Positions 25,009 through 34,943 are shown, counted from the first letter of the stretch. The stretch: 64,000 bases of DNA from Brotaphodocola catenula (GCA_020686985.1 JAJEPU010000014.1:1-64000), one strand, 5' to 3'. Numbers and translations: made by a program. The notes: a model not told the origin generated them from the letters alone.

Positions 25009-26073
25009 CTAGTGTGCAGTAGCCAAAAACTCTCCAAGAAATGCAAACAGTGCTTCCATCTCTTCTCTTGTGCCGATCGTGATTCGCAGATAATTGTCGA
25101 GTCTCGGCTGTTTGAAGTAGCGCACATAGATCTGCTCCGCCTTGAGCGCCTCAAAAATCTTCTCTGCCGGCACGCGCTCATGTGTCGCAAAAATGAAGTT
25201 TGACTTGGAATCCGGGAAGGAAAATCCGAGTTCCCGAAGTTTCAGCTTCGACCACTCTCTCGTATCGATGATCTTTGCGAGTGTCTCCTTGAAGTATGCA
25301 TCGTCCTTCACAGCTTCCACACCGAGAATCTGGGACGGCATGTTCATTGTATAAGAATTGTAGGAATACTTCACGTCGTTCAGCGCCTTGATCAGATCCG
25401 GATGACCCATCGCAAAACCGATTCTCATTCCTGCCATTGAGCGGGATTTGCTGAATGTCTGCACGACAAGCAGATTTTCATACCTGTCGAGTAACGTTCT
25501 TGCGCTCTCCCCGCCGAAATCAACGTAAGCCTCATCCACAATCACAACGACATCCTGATTGTGCTTCAAAATATCTTCCACTGCGTCCAGCGACAGAAGC
25601 AGTCCCGTCGGTGCATTCGGGTTCGGGAAGATCACACCGCCATTCTCACGATAGTAGTCCTCCGGACGAATCCGAAAATCCTCATCCAGAGCCGGTGTCT
25701 CAAACGGAATCTGGAACAGATCCGCCCACACCTTGTAAAACGAATAGCTGACATCCGGGAAAAGCACCGGCTTTTCTGAATTGAAAAAGGTCATAAATGC
25801 CATTGCAATCACATCGTCAGAACCCACACCGACAAAAATCTGATCATCTCCAAGGTCGTAATACTCTGCAAGAGCATGCACGAGATCGGTGACTGCCGGG
25901 TCCGGATATTTACGGAAGCGGTCATAATCCATCTCTCTCATTGCTTTCTGTACGCCCGGTGCTGGCGGATAAGGATTCTCATTCGTATTCAGTTTGATCA
26001 GGCGATCTCCCTTCGGCTGTTCTCCCGGAACATAAGGAACTACTTTTCGTATATTTTTCTCCCAAGCTTTCAT
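25009..26073 (-). CDS. hisC: Histidinol-phosphate aminotransferase
   Basis: 354 residues, the usual size for HisC. PLP-dependent class II fold: substrate-binding NTNENPYPP near the N-terminus, NPNAPTG, DEAYVDF, and the PLP lysine in FSKSRSMAGMRIGFAMG. It transfers the amino group from glutamate to imidazole acetol phosphate in histidine synthesis. Preceded by AGGAGGAGAA. No other his genes are adjacent, so a broader aromatic or phosphonate aminotransferase role is possible. Confidence 0.88.
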   Translation of the reverse strand: MKAWEKNIRKVVPYVPGEQPKGDRLIKLNTNENPYPPAPGVQKAMREMDYDRFRKYPDPAVTDLVHALAEYYDLGDDQIFVGVGSDDVIAMAFMTFFNSEKPVLFPDVSYSFYKVWADLFQIPFETPALDEDFRIRPEDYYRENGGVIFPNPNAPTGLLLSLDAVEDILKHNQDVVVIVDEAYVDFGGESARTLLDRYENLLVVQTFSKSRSMAGMRIGFAMGHPDLIKALNDVKYSYNSYTMNMPSQILGVEAVKDDAYFKETLAKIIDTREWSKLKLRELGFSFPDSKSNFIFATHERVPAEKIFEALKAEQIYVRYFKQPRLDNYLRITIGTREEMEALFAFLGEFLATAH

Positions 26074-26137
26074 CTTCTGTTCTCCTCCTGTCGGCTCACA
26101 TCTTTTTTACATCTCGCCTATCGCATTTATCATCTAT

Positions 26138-26249
26138 CTGCTCTCACAGTTCTGACCTTACAGCCCTGTTGTTACAGTCCTGTTCTCATAGCCCTGTTCA
26201 TACAGCTCTGTTGCCACAACTCTATTTTTACAGTTCTATTTTTACAGTG
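26138..26249. repeat. Eight tandem copies of a 14-bp degenerate repeat
   Basis: Exactly 8 x 14 bases. On the minus strand the units are close to RRCTGTRANAACAG. It lies between the aminotransferase stop and hisC start and is therefore transcribed if the two genes share a message. Confidence 0.8.
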
Positions 26250-26260
26250 CCATTCTCACG

Positions 26261-26310
26261 GCTTACTTTTGCTTATTTTTGCTTATTTTCGCTTACTTTC
26301 GCTTATACTC
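26261..26310. repeat. Five tandem copies of a 10-bp repeat
   Basis: GCTTACTTTT, GCTTATTTTT, GCTTATTTTC, GCTTACTTTC, GCTTATACTC, ending one base before the stop codon of the aminotransferase gene. Confidence 0.8.
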
Positions 26311-26311
26311 C

Positions 26312-27511
26312 TTATTTCAGCTTATATTCCTGTGCCAGTTTCTCAAATGCCGGCATTGAGCGCTCGATCTGCTCATAGGATACGCAGTACGCGATGCGCA
26401 CATACCCCGGACATGCAAACGAGCTTCCCGGAACGAGCAGAAGGTTGTACTTCTGAGCGGTTGCACAGAATTCTTTCTCATCCGGAATCGGGGACTTCAC
26501 AAACAGGTAGAAAGCACCTTCCGGTTTGATGCAGGTAAATCCACACTCGCGCAGTCCCTCGTAGAGACGATTACGGTTGCGGTCATAGGCCTCAAGATTG
26601 ACACTTGCTCCCTTCTCAATGCAACGCTTGATAACTCTTTGCATCAGCGACGGAGCATTGACACAGCCGTTTACACGGTTTGCGATCGTTGCAGCGGTGA
26701 AGACCTCTGTGCTGTCTTTCATCTCATCCGGAATCACAAGATAACCGATTCGCTCACCCGGAAGGGACAGGGACTTGCTGTAAGAATAGCAGACAACGGT
26801 ATTTGCATAGTATTTCGTCACATACGGCACTTCCACACCATCGTATGCGAGCTCGCGGTACGGCTCATCGGAGATCAGCACAATCTCGGTTCCAAACTCT
26901 TTTTCCTTCTCTCTGAGGATCTCACCAAGTCTGGTCAGGGTTGCATCAGAGTAAACGACACCGGTCGGGTTGTTCGGCGTGTTGATGATAACTGCCTTCG
27001 TCTTCTCGTTGATCTTCTCGACGAACTCGTCAAGGTTCGGCTGGAAGTCAACGGTATTCGGGGAAACGACAACGAGCTCTCCGTCGTAGTTTCTGACATA
27101 TCCGCCGTACTCCACGAAATACGGGGCAAACGCAATAACCTGATCGCCCGGATTCAGAATCGTTTTTAAGATCACATTCAGACCACTCGCCGCGCCGACT
27201 GTCATCAGAATGTTATTCTGGTGAAATGCAGTGCCGAAGCGCTGATTCAGAGAATCGGCAATCGTCGCACGCACATCCTCATAACCGGCATTGCTCATGT
27301 AACCGTGAACAAACGTCGATTCCTCCTCCATCAGGGTCTCCACAATCGCCTCATTCACCTCTTTCGGTGCTGGAACGTTCGGATTTCCCAGACTGAAATC
27401 ATAAACATTCTCGGCTCCATAAATGGATGCCAGACGTTTGCCCTCCTCAAACATAACTCGGATCACCGAATTATTTGCCACAAGTGGTTTCATTTTCTCA
27501 GAAATCATCAT
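26312..27511 (-). CDS. Class I/II PLP-dependent aminotransferase
   Basis: 399 residues from the ATG at 27511 (MMISEKMKPLVANN), preceded by GGAAGGAG. Motifs: FSLGNPNVPAP, NTPNNPTG, ISDEPYRELAYDG and the PLP lysine in YSYSKSLSLPGERIGYL. Similar to AspC/PatA-type enzymes; the exact amino donor is unclear. An array of short repeats follows its stop, then hisC in the same direction. Confidence 0.85.
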   Translation of the reverse strand: MMISEKMKPLVANNSVIRVMFEEGKRLASIYGAENVYDFSLGNPNVPAPKEVNEAIVETLMEEESTFVHGYMSNAGYEDVRATIADSLNQRFGTAFHQNNILMTVGAASGLNVILKTILNPGDQVIAFAPYFVEYGGYVRNYDGELVVVSPNTVDFQPNLDEFVEKINEKTKAVIINTPNNPTGVVYSDATLTRLGEILREKEKEFGTEIVLISDEPYRELAYDGVEVPYVTKYYANTVVCYSYSKSLSLPGERIGYLVIPDEMKDSTEVFTAATIANRVNGCVNAPSLMQRVIKRCIEKGASVNLEAYDRNRNRLYEGLRECGFTCIKPEGAFYLFVKSPIPDEKEFCATAQKYNLLLVPGSSFACPGYVRIAYCVSYEQIERSMPAFEKLAQEYKLK

Positions 27512-27572
27512 AATATATTCTCCTTCCCGCGCCCATTCCTGCGTATTTCTTTTCATTTCTTTTATTTTGTCT

Positions 27573-28862
27573 TTATCGCCGGTGTTCGCTGATATGATAA
27601 TAAACCGCCAGAATTCCCGTTACAATCAGATAAAACCAGGTCGTTGTATTGGAAAACCAGGTGGTAAAAAACGATAACATCAGATAAGCCCCCATCTGTG
27701 CATAGAGCAGATACCCCATCGGATTGTGCATCTCACGCAGTTTCACAACAAGCAGATAGGCGACAAATCCCAGCAGGCAGGAGAAAACCAGCACTCCGAT
27801 CCATCCGAAGTCATAGTAGGCATCGTAAAACATCGTCAGCGTTGTCAGTTCCTTCTTATCCACAAAAATCGGGAAATTAATCAACTGCGGGAAGAAAAAT
27901 TTGAGTCCCGTCAGTGCCCAAAGCGGAAACAGTCCCTTCATTCCCATGGAATGAGTTGTCAGAGATTCCACCAGACAGTTGAAATTGTCATAGTTGTTTG
28001 CAATGTACATGTACGGCTGGGTGATGAAAATCGGCATGTGCTCCCATTTCATCTCAAAAATGCCGTTTAAGTAAACGACATCATGACTTCTCGCCACAGT
28101 CAAAATCAGATATACCGGAATGATCACCACAAACAGGATCAGGAGATACGCAGGCTGAAAGAGCTTCTGAAGCGAGATATAGGTAAACGTCGCCAGCACC
28201 ACCGCAAAAATAAACTGAAATCTGGAGACACAGAGAATCGGAATCAACAGAGAGATCAGCGTCATCACAATCGCCGTCACTGCACACCGACTGCTCTCAC
28301 GTCCTCTCGCCATATGAAAATACAAAACGGTCAGAGAGGGGATGAGCACACACGATACTGTGATGTAGTGAATACCAGTCAGATGAAACTCTGAGTATGC
28401 ATGCGGAACACCGCGAACCAGAAACGGCACATATCCGAGAACAACTGCCTCACTCGCAAATGCCAGCGCAGAGACTACGGTCAGTCCGCAGATCATGTGA
28501 AAGACCGGTGCCGGGTTTCCTGTGTATCCTCTCCAGCGTCCGTAGTGGTCGTGACCGGAGCCGTAAATCTGGGTCAGAATCTCAAAGACTACCCAGAATC
28601 CGATGTAGGCAAGTGCGAGACAGATCCATGTCATCACCGACCAGTCTGTCTGAAGCCTGCTTAACTTCAGGCACGCGATACCCTCGCCTCCCACCCAGAA
28701 AAGCGAGAAGAGCGCACGCAGATGAATCAGGTTCCGCGTCTTTCGGTACTCCGAATAGTACAGCCAACACGCCGATCCAATCATTACTGCTCCGGACAGC
28801 AGATAAATTCCAAATCTCGCCAGAATAAAACTGACAACGTAACAAATCAAATAAACTATCAT
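27573..28862 (-). CDS. O-antigen/polysaccharide polymerase-like membrane protein
   Basis: 429 residues from the ATG at 28862 with GGAAGAGG upstream; the frame is open for 35 more codons but without a site. About 12 predicted membrane helices and a large extracytoplasmic loop (about 275-350). This is the topology of Wzy-type oligosaccharide repeat unit polymerases. No glycan cluster is next to it. Assignment is by topology and general pattern. Confidence 0.65.
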   Translation of the reverse strand: MIVYLICYVVSFILARFGIYLLSGAVMIGSACWLYYSEYRKTRNLIHLRALFSLFWVGGEGIACLKLSRLQTDWSVMTWICLALAYIGFWVVFEILTQIYGSGHDHYGRWRGYTGNPAPVFHMICGLTVVSALAFASEAVVLGYVPFLVRGVPHAYSEFHLTGIHYITVSCVLIPSLTVLYFHMARGRESSRCAVTAIVMTLISLLIPILCVSRFQFIFAVVLATFTYISLQKLFQPAYLLILFVVIIPVYLILTVARSHDVVYLNGIFEMKWEHMPIFITQPYMYIANNYDNFNCLVESLTTHSMGMKGLFPLWALTGLKFFFPQLINFPIFVDKKELTTLTMFYDAYYDFGWIGVLVFSCLLGFVAYLLVVKLREMHNPMGYLLYAQMGAYLMLSFFTTWFSNTTTWFYLIVTGILAVYYHISEHRR

Positions 28863-28955
28863 CGTTTCCTCTTCCATCCCATCTTGTTTGTATGTATTTT
28901 TCTTTCGCTGTGTTGGTGTCCAGCCATCTTCGTCGCATAATGGGACGTGTAGAAA

Positions 28956-28979
28956 GAGAGCCCGCATCTGCGGACTCTC
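28956..28979 (-). terminator. Terminator after ptsI
   Basis: GAGAGCCCGC (28956-28965) pairs with GCGGACTCTC (28970-28979) across a 4-base loop; the minus strand continues in TTTCT. It lies within 11 bases of the ptsI stop. Confidence 0.8.
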
Positions 28980-28989
28980 CTTGTCTCAC

Positions 28990-30699
28990 TTATCCAATAA
29001 ATGCCCGCATGTAATCCTCAACTTCTTTCACCGTCACAAAGCTCATCGCCTTATCTGCGACTGCCTGAAGTTCCTCGATGCTGTAATTCGTGATCAGCTT
29101 TCTCGAATACAGGATTGCAGATGCACTCATGCTGAACTCATTCAGACCAAATGCCAGCAGAAGCGGAATCATCATCGGATCGCTCGCCGCCTCACCGCAC
29201 ATGCCGACCATGATGCCAGCCTCTCTTGCGCAGGTGATCACGCGCTTGATACTGCGCAGAACCGCCGGATTTAACGGAGAGTAGAGATAGGATACCTTGT
29301 CATTTCCGCGGTCTACGGACATCGTGTACTGCGTCAGATCGTTCGTTCCAATGCTGAAGAAGTCTACTTCCTTCGCAAATGCATCTGCCATCAGGGAAGC
29401 GGCTGCGGTCTCAACCATGATGCCAACCTGAATATCCTTCTTGTAAGCGATTCCCTCGCCGTCCAACTCCTTCTTGATCTCCTCGATCAGAGCCTTTGCC
29501 TCGCGGTACTCGTCAAGACAGGTCACCATCGGGATCATGATGCGAATATTTCCGTAAGCACTTGCTCGCAGGAGTGCTCTCAACTGTGGGCGGTAAACGT
29601 CATCCTTTCTGTCTAAGCAGAAACGGATTGCACGGTAGCCTAAGAATGGGTTCTCATCCTTCTCAAGACCCATATACGGGATCTCCTTGTCACCGCCGAT
29701 GTCGAGGGTACGAATGATAACCGGCTTGCCCTCCATCTTCTCTGCGACGGTCTTATAAGCCTCAAACTGCTCCTCCTCGGTCGGCATTGCGATGCGGTCC
29801 ATGAAAAGGAACTCGGTACGGAACAGACCGATACCCTCTGCGTCGTACTGTAAAACCTTCTCGACATCCTCCGGCTTTCCGATGTTTGCGACAAGCTCGA
29901 TCGTCACACCATCCTTCGTCACGGTCGGCTTTCCGATGTACTGCTCAAGTTCTTTCTTTTCCTTCAGGAATTTCTCGCGCTTTGCGCTGTACTCCTGCTC
30001 CACCTCTGCAGTCGGGTTCACATAAACAACGCCCTCAGAACCGTCGAGAACAACGGTATCGCCATTTGCCACCTTCTTCAAAAAGTCTGTAACTGCAACA
30101 ACTGCCGGAATCTCCAGTGCGCGCGCAAGAATTGCGCTGTGGGAAGTCTTTCCGCCAAGCTCGGTCACAATACCCGTCACATGCTTCGGGTTGATGCCTG
30201 CGGTCATCGACGGAGTCAGATCCTTTGCGACGAGAATGCTTCCCTCCGGAAGTGCGGAGATGTCCACAGACTCGACACCGAGAAGAACTCTCTGCATACG
30301 GGTCTTGATGTCGCGCATATCGGTTGCACGCTGCTGCATCAGCTCATCATCCATGGAAGCGAACATATCTGCATAAGTTGTGCAGACCTGCTCAATCGCA
30401 TACTCACTGCAAATGCCCTCGCCGGTGATCGTATTCTCGATCTCCCCGGTCAGCATCGGGTCCATCAGAAGCATCAGATGACCCTGCATAATCTCGGCTT
30501 CTTTCTCCCCTACTCTCGTAGCCAAATCTGCTGCCATGCGCTCCGTATCCTTCATTGTCTTGTCAAGCGCCCCCTTAAAACGCTCAACCTCTGCGGTCTT
30601 GTCTGCGACAGCCTCTCTCTTGATGACTAACTCTGCCTCTTCCACAATCACTGCTTTTCCGATACCGATTCCGGAAGATGCATTTGTTCCCTTAAACAT
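28990..30699 (-). CDS. ptsI: PTS enzyme I (phosphoenolpyruvate-protein phosphotransferase)
   Basis: 569 residues, full length. N-terminal HPr-binding domain, phosphohistidine swivel with GGKTSHSAILARALEIP (active His), and C-terminal PEP-binding TIM barrel (including GGDKEIPYMGLEKDENPFLG, FFSIGTNDLTQYTM, GMCGEAASD). It takes phosphate from PEP and passes it to HPr for sugar uptake. ATG preceded by AGGAGGAAAAA. Follows ptsH after about 180 bases. Confidence 0.97.
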   Translation of the reverse strand: MFKGTNASSGIGIGKAVIVEEAELVIKREAVADKTAEVERFKGALDKTMKDTERMAADLATRVGEKEAEIMQGHLMLLMDPMLTGEIENTITGEGICSEYAIEQVCTTYADMFASMDDELMQQRATDMRDIKTRMQRVLLGVESVDISALPEGSILVAKDLTPSMTAGINPKHVTGIVTELGGKTSHSAILARALEIPAVVAVTDFLKKVANGDTVVLDGSEGVVYVNPTAEVEQEYSAKREKFLKEKKELEQYIGKPTVTKDGVTIELVANIGKPEDVEKVLQYDAEGIGLFRTEFLFMDRIAMPTEEEQFEAYKTVAEKMEGKPVIIRTLDIGGDKEIPYMGLEKDENPFLGYRAIRFCLDRKDDVYRPQLRALLRASAYGNIRIMIPMVTCLDEYREAKALIEEIKKELDGEGIAYKKDIQVGIMVETAAASLMADAFAKEVDFFSIGTNDLTQYTMSVDRGNDKVSYLYSPLNPAVLRSIKRVITCAREAGIMVGMCGEAASDPMMIPLLLAFGLNEFSMSASAILYSRKLITNYSIEELQAVADKAMSFVTVKEVEDYMRAFIG

Positions 30700-30855
30700 A
30701 CCTTTTTCCTCCTTATTAATTAAACCTTTTATTTTATATGTGAAACTCCATCGGAATGAGGTTCTGAATGTTTCTTTTGTTCCTCTGCGACCACACTCAG
30801 CTTCTTTCCCCCCGGAGATACACGCAAAGATAAAAAACCTATAAAATAAAGCCTT

Positions 30856-30882
30856 AAAAATCCGGCGAAACCGGCGGTCTTT
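30856..30882 (-). terminator. Possible terminator between ptsH and ptsI
   Basis: Two CCGG blocks (30862-30865, 30871-30874) form a short GC stem flanked by A5 and T5 runs just after the ptsH stop. The stem is short, so partial read-through to ptsI is likely. Confidence 0.4.
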
Positions 30883-31149
30883 TTATTCCCCTAAACCGCT
30901 CTCGACGAGGCGAATCATCGCTTCCATCGCCTCTTCCTCGTCCGGTCCGTCACAGACAAACTCAATCTGATCTCCACATTTGACGCATGCCCCCAAAACG
31001 CTGAGCACACTCTTTGCATTTGTCTCATTTCCATTTCCAGACTTGAATTTTATCGAAGATTTGTATCGAATCGCCTCGTTGCAGAGCATCCCTGTCGGAC
31101 GCAGATGCAGACCAGACGCATTTTTAATCGTAACGTTTCTGCTTATCAC
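30883..31149 (-). CDS. ptsH: HPr phosphocarrier protein
   Basis: 88 residues from a GTG start with AGAGGAAT upstream. The active His15 is in GLHLRPTG, and the serine region NAKSVLSVLG corresponds to the HPr kinase site (Ser near 47). Carries phosphate from enzyme I to sugar-specific EIIA proteins and, when Ser-phosphorylated, takes part in carbon catabolite control. The Cys residues in GACVKCGD are unusual for this family. Confidence 0.95.
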   Translation of the reverse strand: MISRNVTIKNASGLHLRPTGMLCNEAIRYKSSIKFKSGNGNETNAKSVLSVLGACVKCGDQIEFVCDGPDEEEAMEAMIRLVESGLGE

Positions 31150-31213
31150 TGCTGTATTCCTCTTTCTCTTTTATCAATTTCATCCATGATTCTATCGATT
31201 CTATCTGTTTTCA

Positions 31214-32581
31214 TCAATCCTGGGCACTGCTCTCCGTCGCAACTCCGGATGATTCTGCCGTCTCATTCTGTCCGCCCGTCGGTGACCCCGTCTCCGCACT
31301 CTCCGTCTCCGCCGGGGAAGTTCCGATAATCATCACCGGAGCCTGGGAGGAGACCTCCACTGTAAATACCGTGTAAGAGACAATCCGATACGCACTGCTG
31401 TCCGCAAACTTTAAAACTCCGCGGTTGCTTCCCGCTGTCATTCCCGAAAGATTCAGGGAAGCTCCGAGCTGGGATGCCACAACGCCATTGATATTTTCTG
31501 CAAGACCCTGAATCGTCACATCGATCTGGGTCGGATTCAGGCGATAAGTCATATTGTCAGACTGTCCGGTGAGTGAAATGTCGCTCTCCGTCAGCATGAT
31601 TGTGCGGTTGATCAACTTCTCGACTCTCAGGCGTACTTCCACGGTTGGACTCTCCGACTCGGCAAGCGTCACACCTTCCGGAAGATAAGAAGTCAGGTTG
31701 ATCGTGACCACCTTATCCGCAGTCGCTCCGCTCACATCGAGTTCTGTCGCCGGAATCGTGATCTTCGTCAGATCAGCAAGAGTATCTTTCGATCCGTTGA
31801 CCTTGACGTTCTTGACACTGCTCGTCACTCCGACATACTGGTATCCGGTTCCCGCGCTTCCTGTCACCTCAAAATCCAGTTGAAGTTCTTTTACCTTGTC
31901 GACGGTCAGCTGATATTCAACCTCCGGGGAGTCGACCTGAATCCGGTCGATCTTTCCGCTGTCCATCAGCGAATTGCCGTTTGCATCGTAAAAGACGAGC
32001 TTCGCGGTTCCCTTGCGGTCTGCGCTGAGTCCGGTTTTGTCGATCTCTACACCGACCCGGCTGATCAGTCCAACCTGAGAAACCGGTCCCTCGAGTGTCA
32101 CTTTCGACGGGGAGAGCTTGACCTCGCTGATCGCGTAACCGTCCATCTCCGTTCCAATCTCCCGAACCTGAATGTCAAACGGTTTTGACTGAAGTTCCTC
32201 CGTCACAACGCGAACAACGCCCGGTCGCGCCTCAGCACTGTAAATCAGGCTTTTGTTGTTGACGATCTCAATATTGACCGGAACCGATCCGGTCACATCG
32301 TAGAGATCTGCCAGATCGATGTAGGCGCGAAAATCAGAAGCCTGAACCCGATAGGAATCTCTCGTGTGCGTCTCATATCGGACGGTCACCGTATTTTTTC
32401 CGCTGATCTCATACGTTCTTCCCGCAGAAGTCAGCACCTGCTCATTCTTGATCTCTAAAGGCACCTCTTTGCTGTCATCAACCATCGGATTGGACACATT
32501 CATTACCACCAGCCAGACAAAAAACGCCACAAAGATCGAAAGAATTTTTAAACCGAGATTATTTAATAGTTTTTCTTTCAT
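31214..32581 (-). CDS. cdaR: YbbR-domain protein CdaR, regulator of diadenylate cyclase
   Basis: 455 residues. One N-terminal membrane anchor (about 10-30), then four extracytoplasmic YbbR-type beta domains of roughly 80-90 residues each (about 40-410), and a Ser/Glu/Thr-rich disordered tail. In Firmicutes CdaR binds CdaA and modulates c-di-AMP production. The start overlaps the end of cdaA by 23 bases, fitting coupled expression. glmM, usually third in this operon, is absent. Confidence 0.9.
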   Translation of the reverse strand: MKEKLLNNLGLKILSIFVAFFVWLVVMNVSNPMVDDSKEVPLEIKNEQVLTSAGRTYEISGKNTVTVRYETHTRDSYRVQASDFRAYIDLADLYDVTGSVPVNIEIVNNKSLIYSAEARPGVVRVVTEELQSKPFDIQVREIGTEMDGYAISEVKLSPSKVTLEGPVSQVGLISRVGVEIDKTGLSADRKGTAKLVFYDANGNSLMDSGKIDRIQVDSPEVEYQLTVDKVKELQLDFEVTGSAGTGYQYVGVTSSVKNVKVNGSKDTLADLTKITIPATELDVSGATADKVVTINLTSYLPEGVTLAESESPTVEVRLRVEKLINRTIMLTESDISLTGQSDNMTYRLNPTQIDVTIQGLAENINGVVASQLGASLNLSGMTAGSNRGVLKFADSSAYRIVSYTVFTVEVSSQAPVMIIGTSPAETESAETGSPTGGQNETAESSGVATESSAQD

Positions 32582-33455
32582 TCTTACGTTTTCCCTTCCA
32601 AATCATAAACCGGTTGGTTCCGGTGTCTGTCCGCTCCTCCATTCCTGCGAGCGAGACACGCAAGGTCTCAGCGTCCGGAATGTGTCGCAGGGAGCCTACC
32701 TCAACGAGGGAGACTCTTCCTGTCTCCTCCGATACGACAACTGTGATGCTGTCTGTCACCTCACTGATTCCGACTGCCGCACGATGGCGTGTTCCGAGAT
32801 CCTTGCTGATCTCCATGTTGTCGGAGAGTGGCAGATAACAGGTCGCCGCCGCCACCCGGTTGCCCCGGACAATCACAGCTCCGTCGTGAAGCGGAGTATT
32901 GTGTTCAAAAATATTGATCAGAAGCTGACTGCTGACCACTCCGTTGATCTCGATTCCGGTTCGCTCGATCTCCTTGAGTGGCATGTTGCGCTCAATTACG
33001 ATCAGCGCACCTGTCTTCACCTTCGCCATCTCAAACGTCGCCTTCACGATCTCATTGACTGTCCGGTCGGTGAATCCGGTGTTCTCCTTGCCGTCATCAA
33101 AGGAAAACCACTCAGAAATCAGATTCTTGCTTCCAAGCTGTTCGAGCGCCTTTCTCATCTCCGGCTGGAAGATAATTACCAACGCCATCACAGCAATACT
33201 TCCTGTCCTCTCCATGAGCCATAGGATTGTATCAAAATGGAACAAAGCTGCCAGAAGTACAAAAATCAGAATCATGGCGATGCCTCTCAGCAGATACCAT
33301 GCCCGTGTGCTCTTGAACCACAGCAGTGCATAATACACTAGGATTCCAAGAATAATGATCTCTGCCAAACTTGATATTGAAATCCTTGGCAAGAAGGAGA
33401 GCCAGGACCGCGCACCGTCAAAAGCCGCTCCCAGATTCTGGATCATGCCCGCCAT
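32559..33455 (-). CDS. cdaA: Diadenylate cyclase CdaA
   Basis: 298 residues from the ATG at 33455, chosen for the AGAGAGG site; 18 upstream codons in frame lack one. Three N-terminal membrane helices (about 25-100) and a DisA_N cyclase domain with the DGA motif (LHDGAVIV) and RHR motif (GTRHRAAVG). Makes c-di-AMP from two ATP, an essential messenger for potassium and cell-wall control in Firmicutes. Confidence 0.95.
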   Translation of the reverse strand: MAGMIQNLGAAFDGARSWLSFLPRISISSLAEIIILGILVYYALLWFKSTRAWYLLRGIAMILIFVLLAALFHFDTILWLMERTGSIAVMALVIIFQPEMRKALEQLGSKNLISEWFSFDDGKENTGFTDRTVNEIVKATFEMAKVKTGALIVIERNMPLKEIERTGIEINGVVSSQLLINIFEHNTPLHDGAVIVRGNRVAAATCYLPLSDNMEISKDLGTRHRAAVGISEVTDSITVVVSEETGRVSLVEVGSLRHIPDAETLRVSLAGMEERTDTGTNRFMIWKGKRKNERKTIK

Positions 33456-33547
33456 ATCTATGCCTCTCTTTCCCCGTCCTATTTTATCTGTGCAGTCCGT
33501 TCCGCTCACTCATTACCGTTCATGCTCTGCACAAACGGTAACGGGTT

Positions 33548-34519
33548 CTACTCCCGTTCTATCTCCTCACGGCGTATCCGGTGTTTTCTCCCCGGATTGT
33601 TCATCCGCTGAACCCGGATCTCCGGCTGAGAAACCGTCAGCTTCGGCACTGCCTTCACATAGTAAACGTAGTCATCGTCTTCAAAATGCGTATACTCGGT
33701 TCTCGTGTAATCGACCGAGAATACAAAAAAATGATAAATCAATGCGAGAAAAATCGAAATCAATGTCCCGATCACGATCTCTCCGATCGGAAATGAGACA
33801 TTGAAGAGATAATCTCCCGCAAACACAACAGTCAGCTGTGCGATCGTCCCAAACATGATTGCAAGCATCCATGCATAATTCACAGAGCGATTCCGAATCA
33901 GATAGACAACCAGAATTCCCACCGCACAGGCGCCCATCATCACAAATATCTCACGGTTTCCCATCAATGCCCGGATGATCTGCACAGACTTCTGTGCAAG
34001 ATCCACGGAGGCATCATTCGTAAGCACTCCCGCATTCTGCTTCACATACAGCAGAATATAGGAAATCATGACGCCACAGCTGACTGGAATAATCGCAAGC
34101 AGACTTCCCGAAAGACCTGCAAGCAGAGGAACTGCAAGCGGAATCTTTAAGAGAATCGCCATCGGTGTCAGAACCAGCCAGAAACTGTCTCCCGGCTGGA
34201 ATCCATAGTACAGCAGTGCGATGATCACGAGAATCGCCGTCGTCAAAAGCATAATCTCCAAAGACACTGCATAAATATGCGCAAGCATCACTCCCGCCAT
34301 CAGAAGGCTGATCGCCCCATAAGGCAGAAACGCACCGAGCAGTGCAAGAAGCGGGGTAACCCAGATTTCTTTTAATTGCGTCTGAAATCCGATATTCTGA
34401 TTCAGCAGGATCAGCGCTGTCAGCGTAAAGACGAACTTCACAATCCCGTCTGTCAGCGTCGCATATCCTCCATAAAATGCCTTCAGCCGTTCTTTAAGTT
34501 CGAGTAGTAGCATCATCAT
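33548..34519 (-). CDS. Polytopic membrane protein of unknown function, upstream of cdaA
   Basis: 323 residues with about ten hydrophobic helices (about 25-280) and a polar C-terminal tail of roughly 70 residues ending in RRKEE-like basic and acidic residues. No recognisable motif. It starts inside the end of the 34494-34943 gene (26-base overlap) and lies 92 bases before cdaA on the same strand, so it is probably in the c-di-AMP operon. Function not known. Confidence 0.7.
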   Translation of the reverse strand: MMMLLLELKERLKAFYGGYATLTDGIVKFVFTLTALILLNQNIGFQTQLKEIWVTPLLALLGAFLPYGAISLLMAGVMLAHIYAVSLEIMLLTTAILVIIALLYYGFQPGDSFWLVLTPMAILLKIPLAVPLLAGLSGSLLAIIPVSCGVMISYILLYVKQNAGVLTNDASVDLAQKSVQIIRALMGNREIFVMMGACAVGILVVYLIRNRSVNYAWMLAIMFGTIAQLTVVFAGDYLFNVSFPIGEIVIGTLISIFLALIYHFFVFSVDYTRTEYTHFEDDDYVYYVKAVPKLTVSQPEIRVQRMNNPGRKHRIRREEIERE

Positions 34520-34943
34520 GTCGGCTACCCTCCTTCGTCAGTTCTTTCGTCCGGCTCTGAAACTCATACCGTTTCTCCAGACGTCTCAGTTTTGCAACAT
34601 ATACCTTCATTCCGCGCCGAGCATACTCATACCGGCTCTTCGCGACATGAACGGCAATCGCCAGATATCCAACAAGCCCGATCACATAAAACACACAGGC
34701 ACTGCGCACATGCTTCATCACAAGATCCAGGCTTGCCGTATCGAGAAGCGACTCCATGCTGTAAAGCATCCAGATCACCACCACCAGGAAATAACAGAAG
34801 GTATACGAAAAGAATGCGTGTAACATCCGACTGCTGATGTAGTCGCTCATGAAGTACCGGTTAGCGGGACAAATGTGCTTTCCCTCTCGTTTTTCAAAGA
34901 AAGAAATTCCCGCCATCAGTTTAATCTTGTCCTCGTTCAGCAT
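34494..34943 (-). CDS. Small membrane protein of unknown function
   Basis: 149 residues. Two membrane segments (about 43-61 and 84-104) separate a soluble N-terminus with a Cys (GKHICPANRYF) from a strongly basic C-terminus rich in Arg and Lys. No family recognised. First gene of the run that leads through the polytopic protein to cdaA-cdaR. Confidence 0.65.
   Translation of the reverse strand: MLNEDKIKLMAGISFFEKREGKHICPANRYFMSDYISSRMLHAFFSYTFCYFLVVVIWMLYSMESLLDTASLDLVMKHVRSACVFYVIGLVGYLAIAVHVAKSRYEYARRGMKVYVAKLRRLEKRYEFQSRTKELTKEGSRHDDATTRT

Noticed and set aside
26138-26310. CRISPR array
   Set aside because: The 14-mers and 10-mers are directly adjacent with no spacers, and there are no cas genes.
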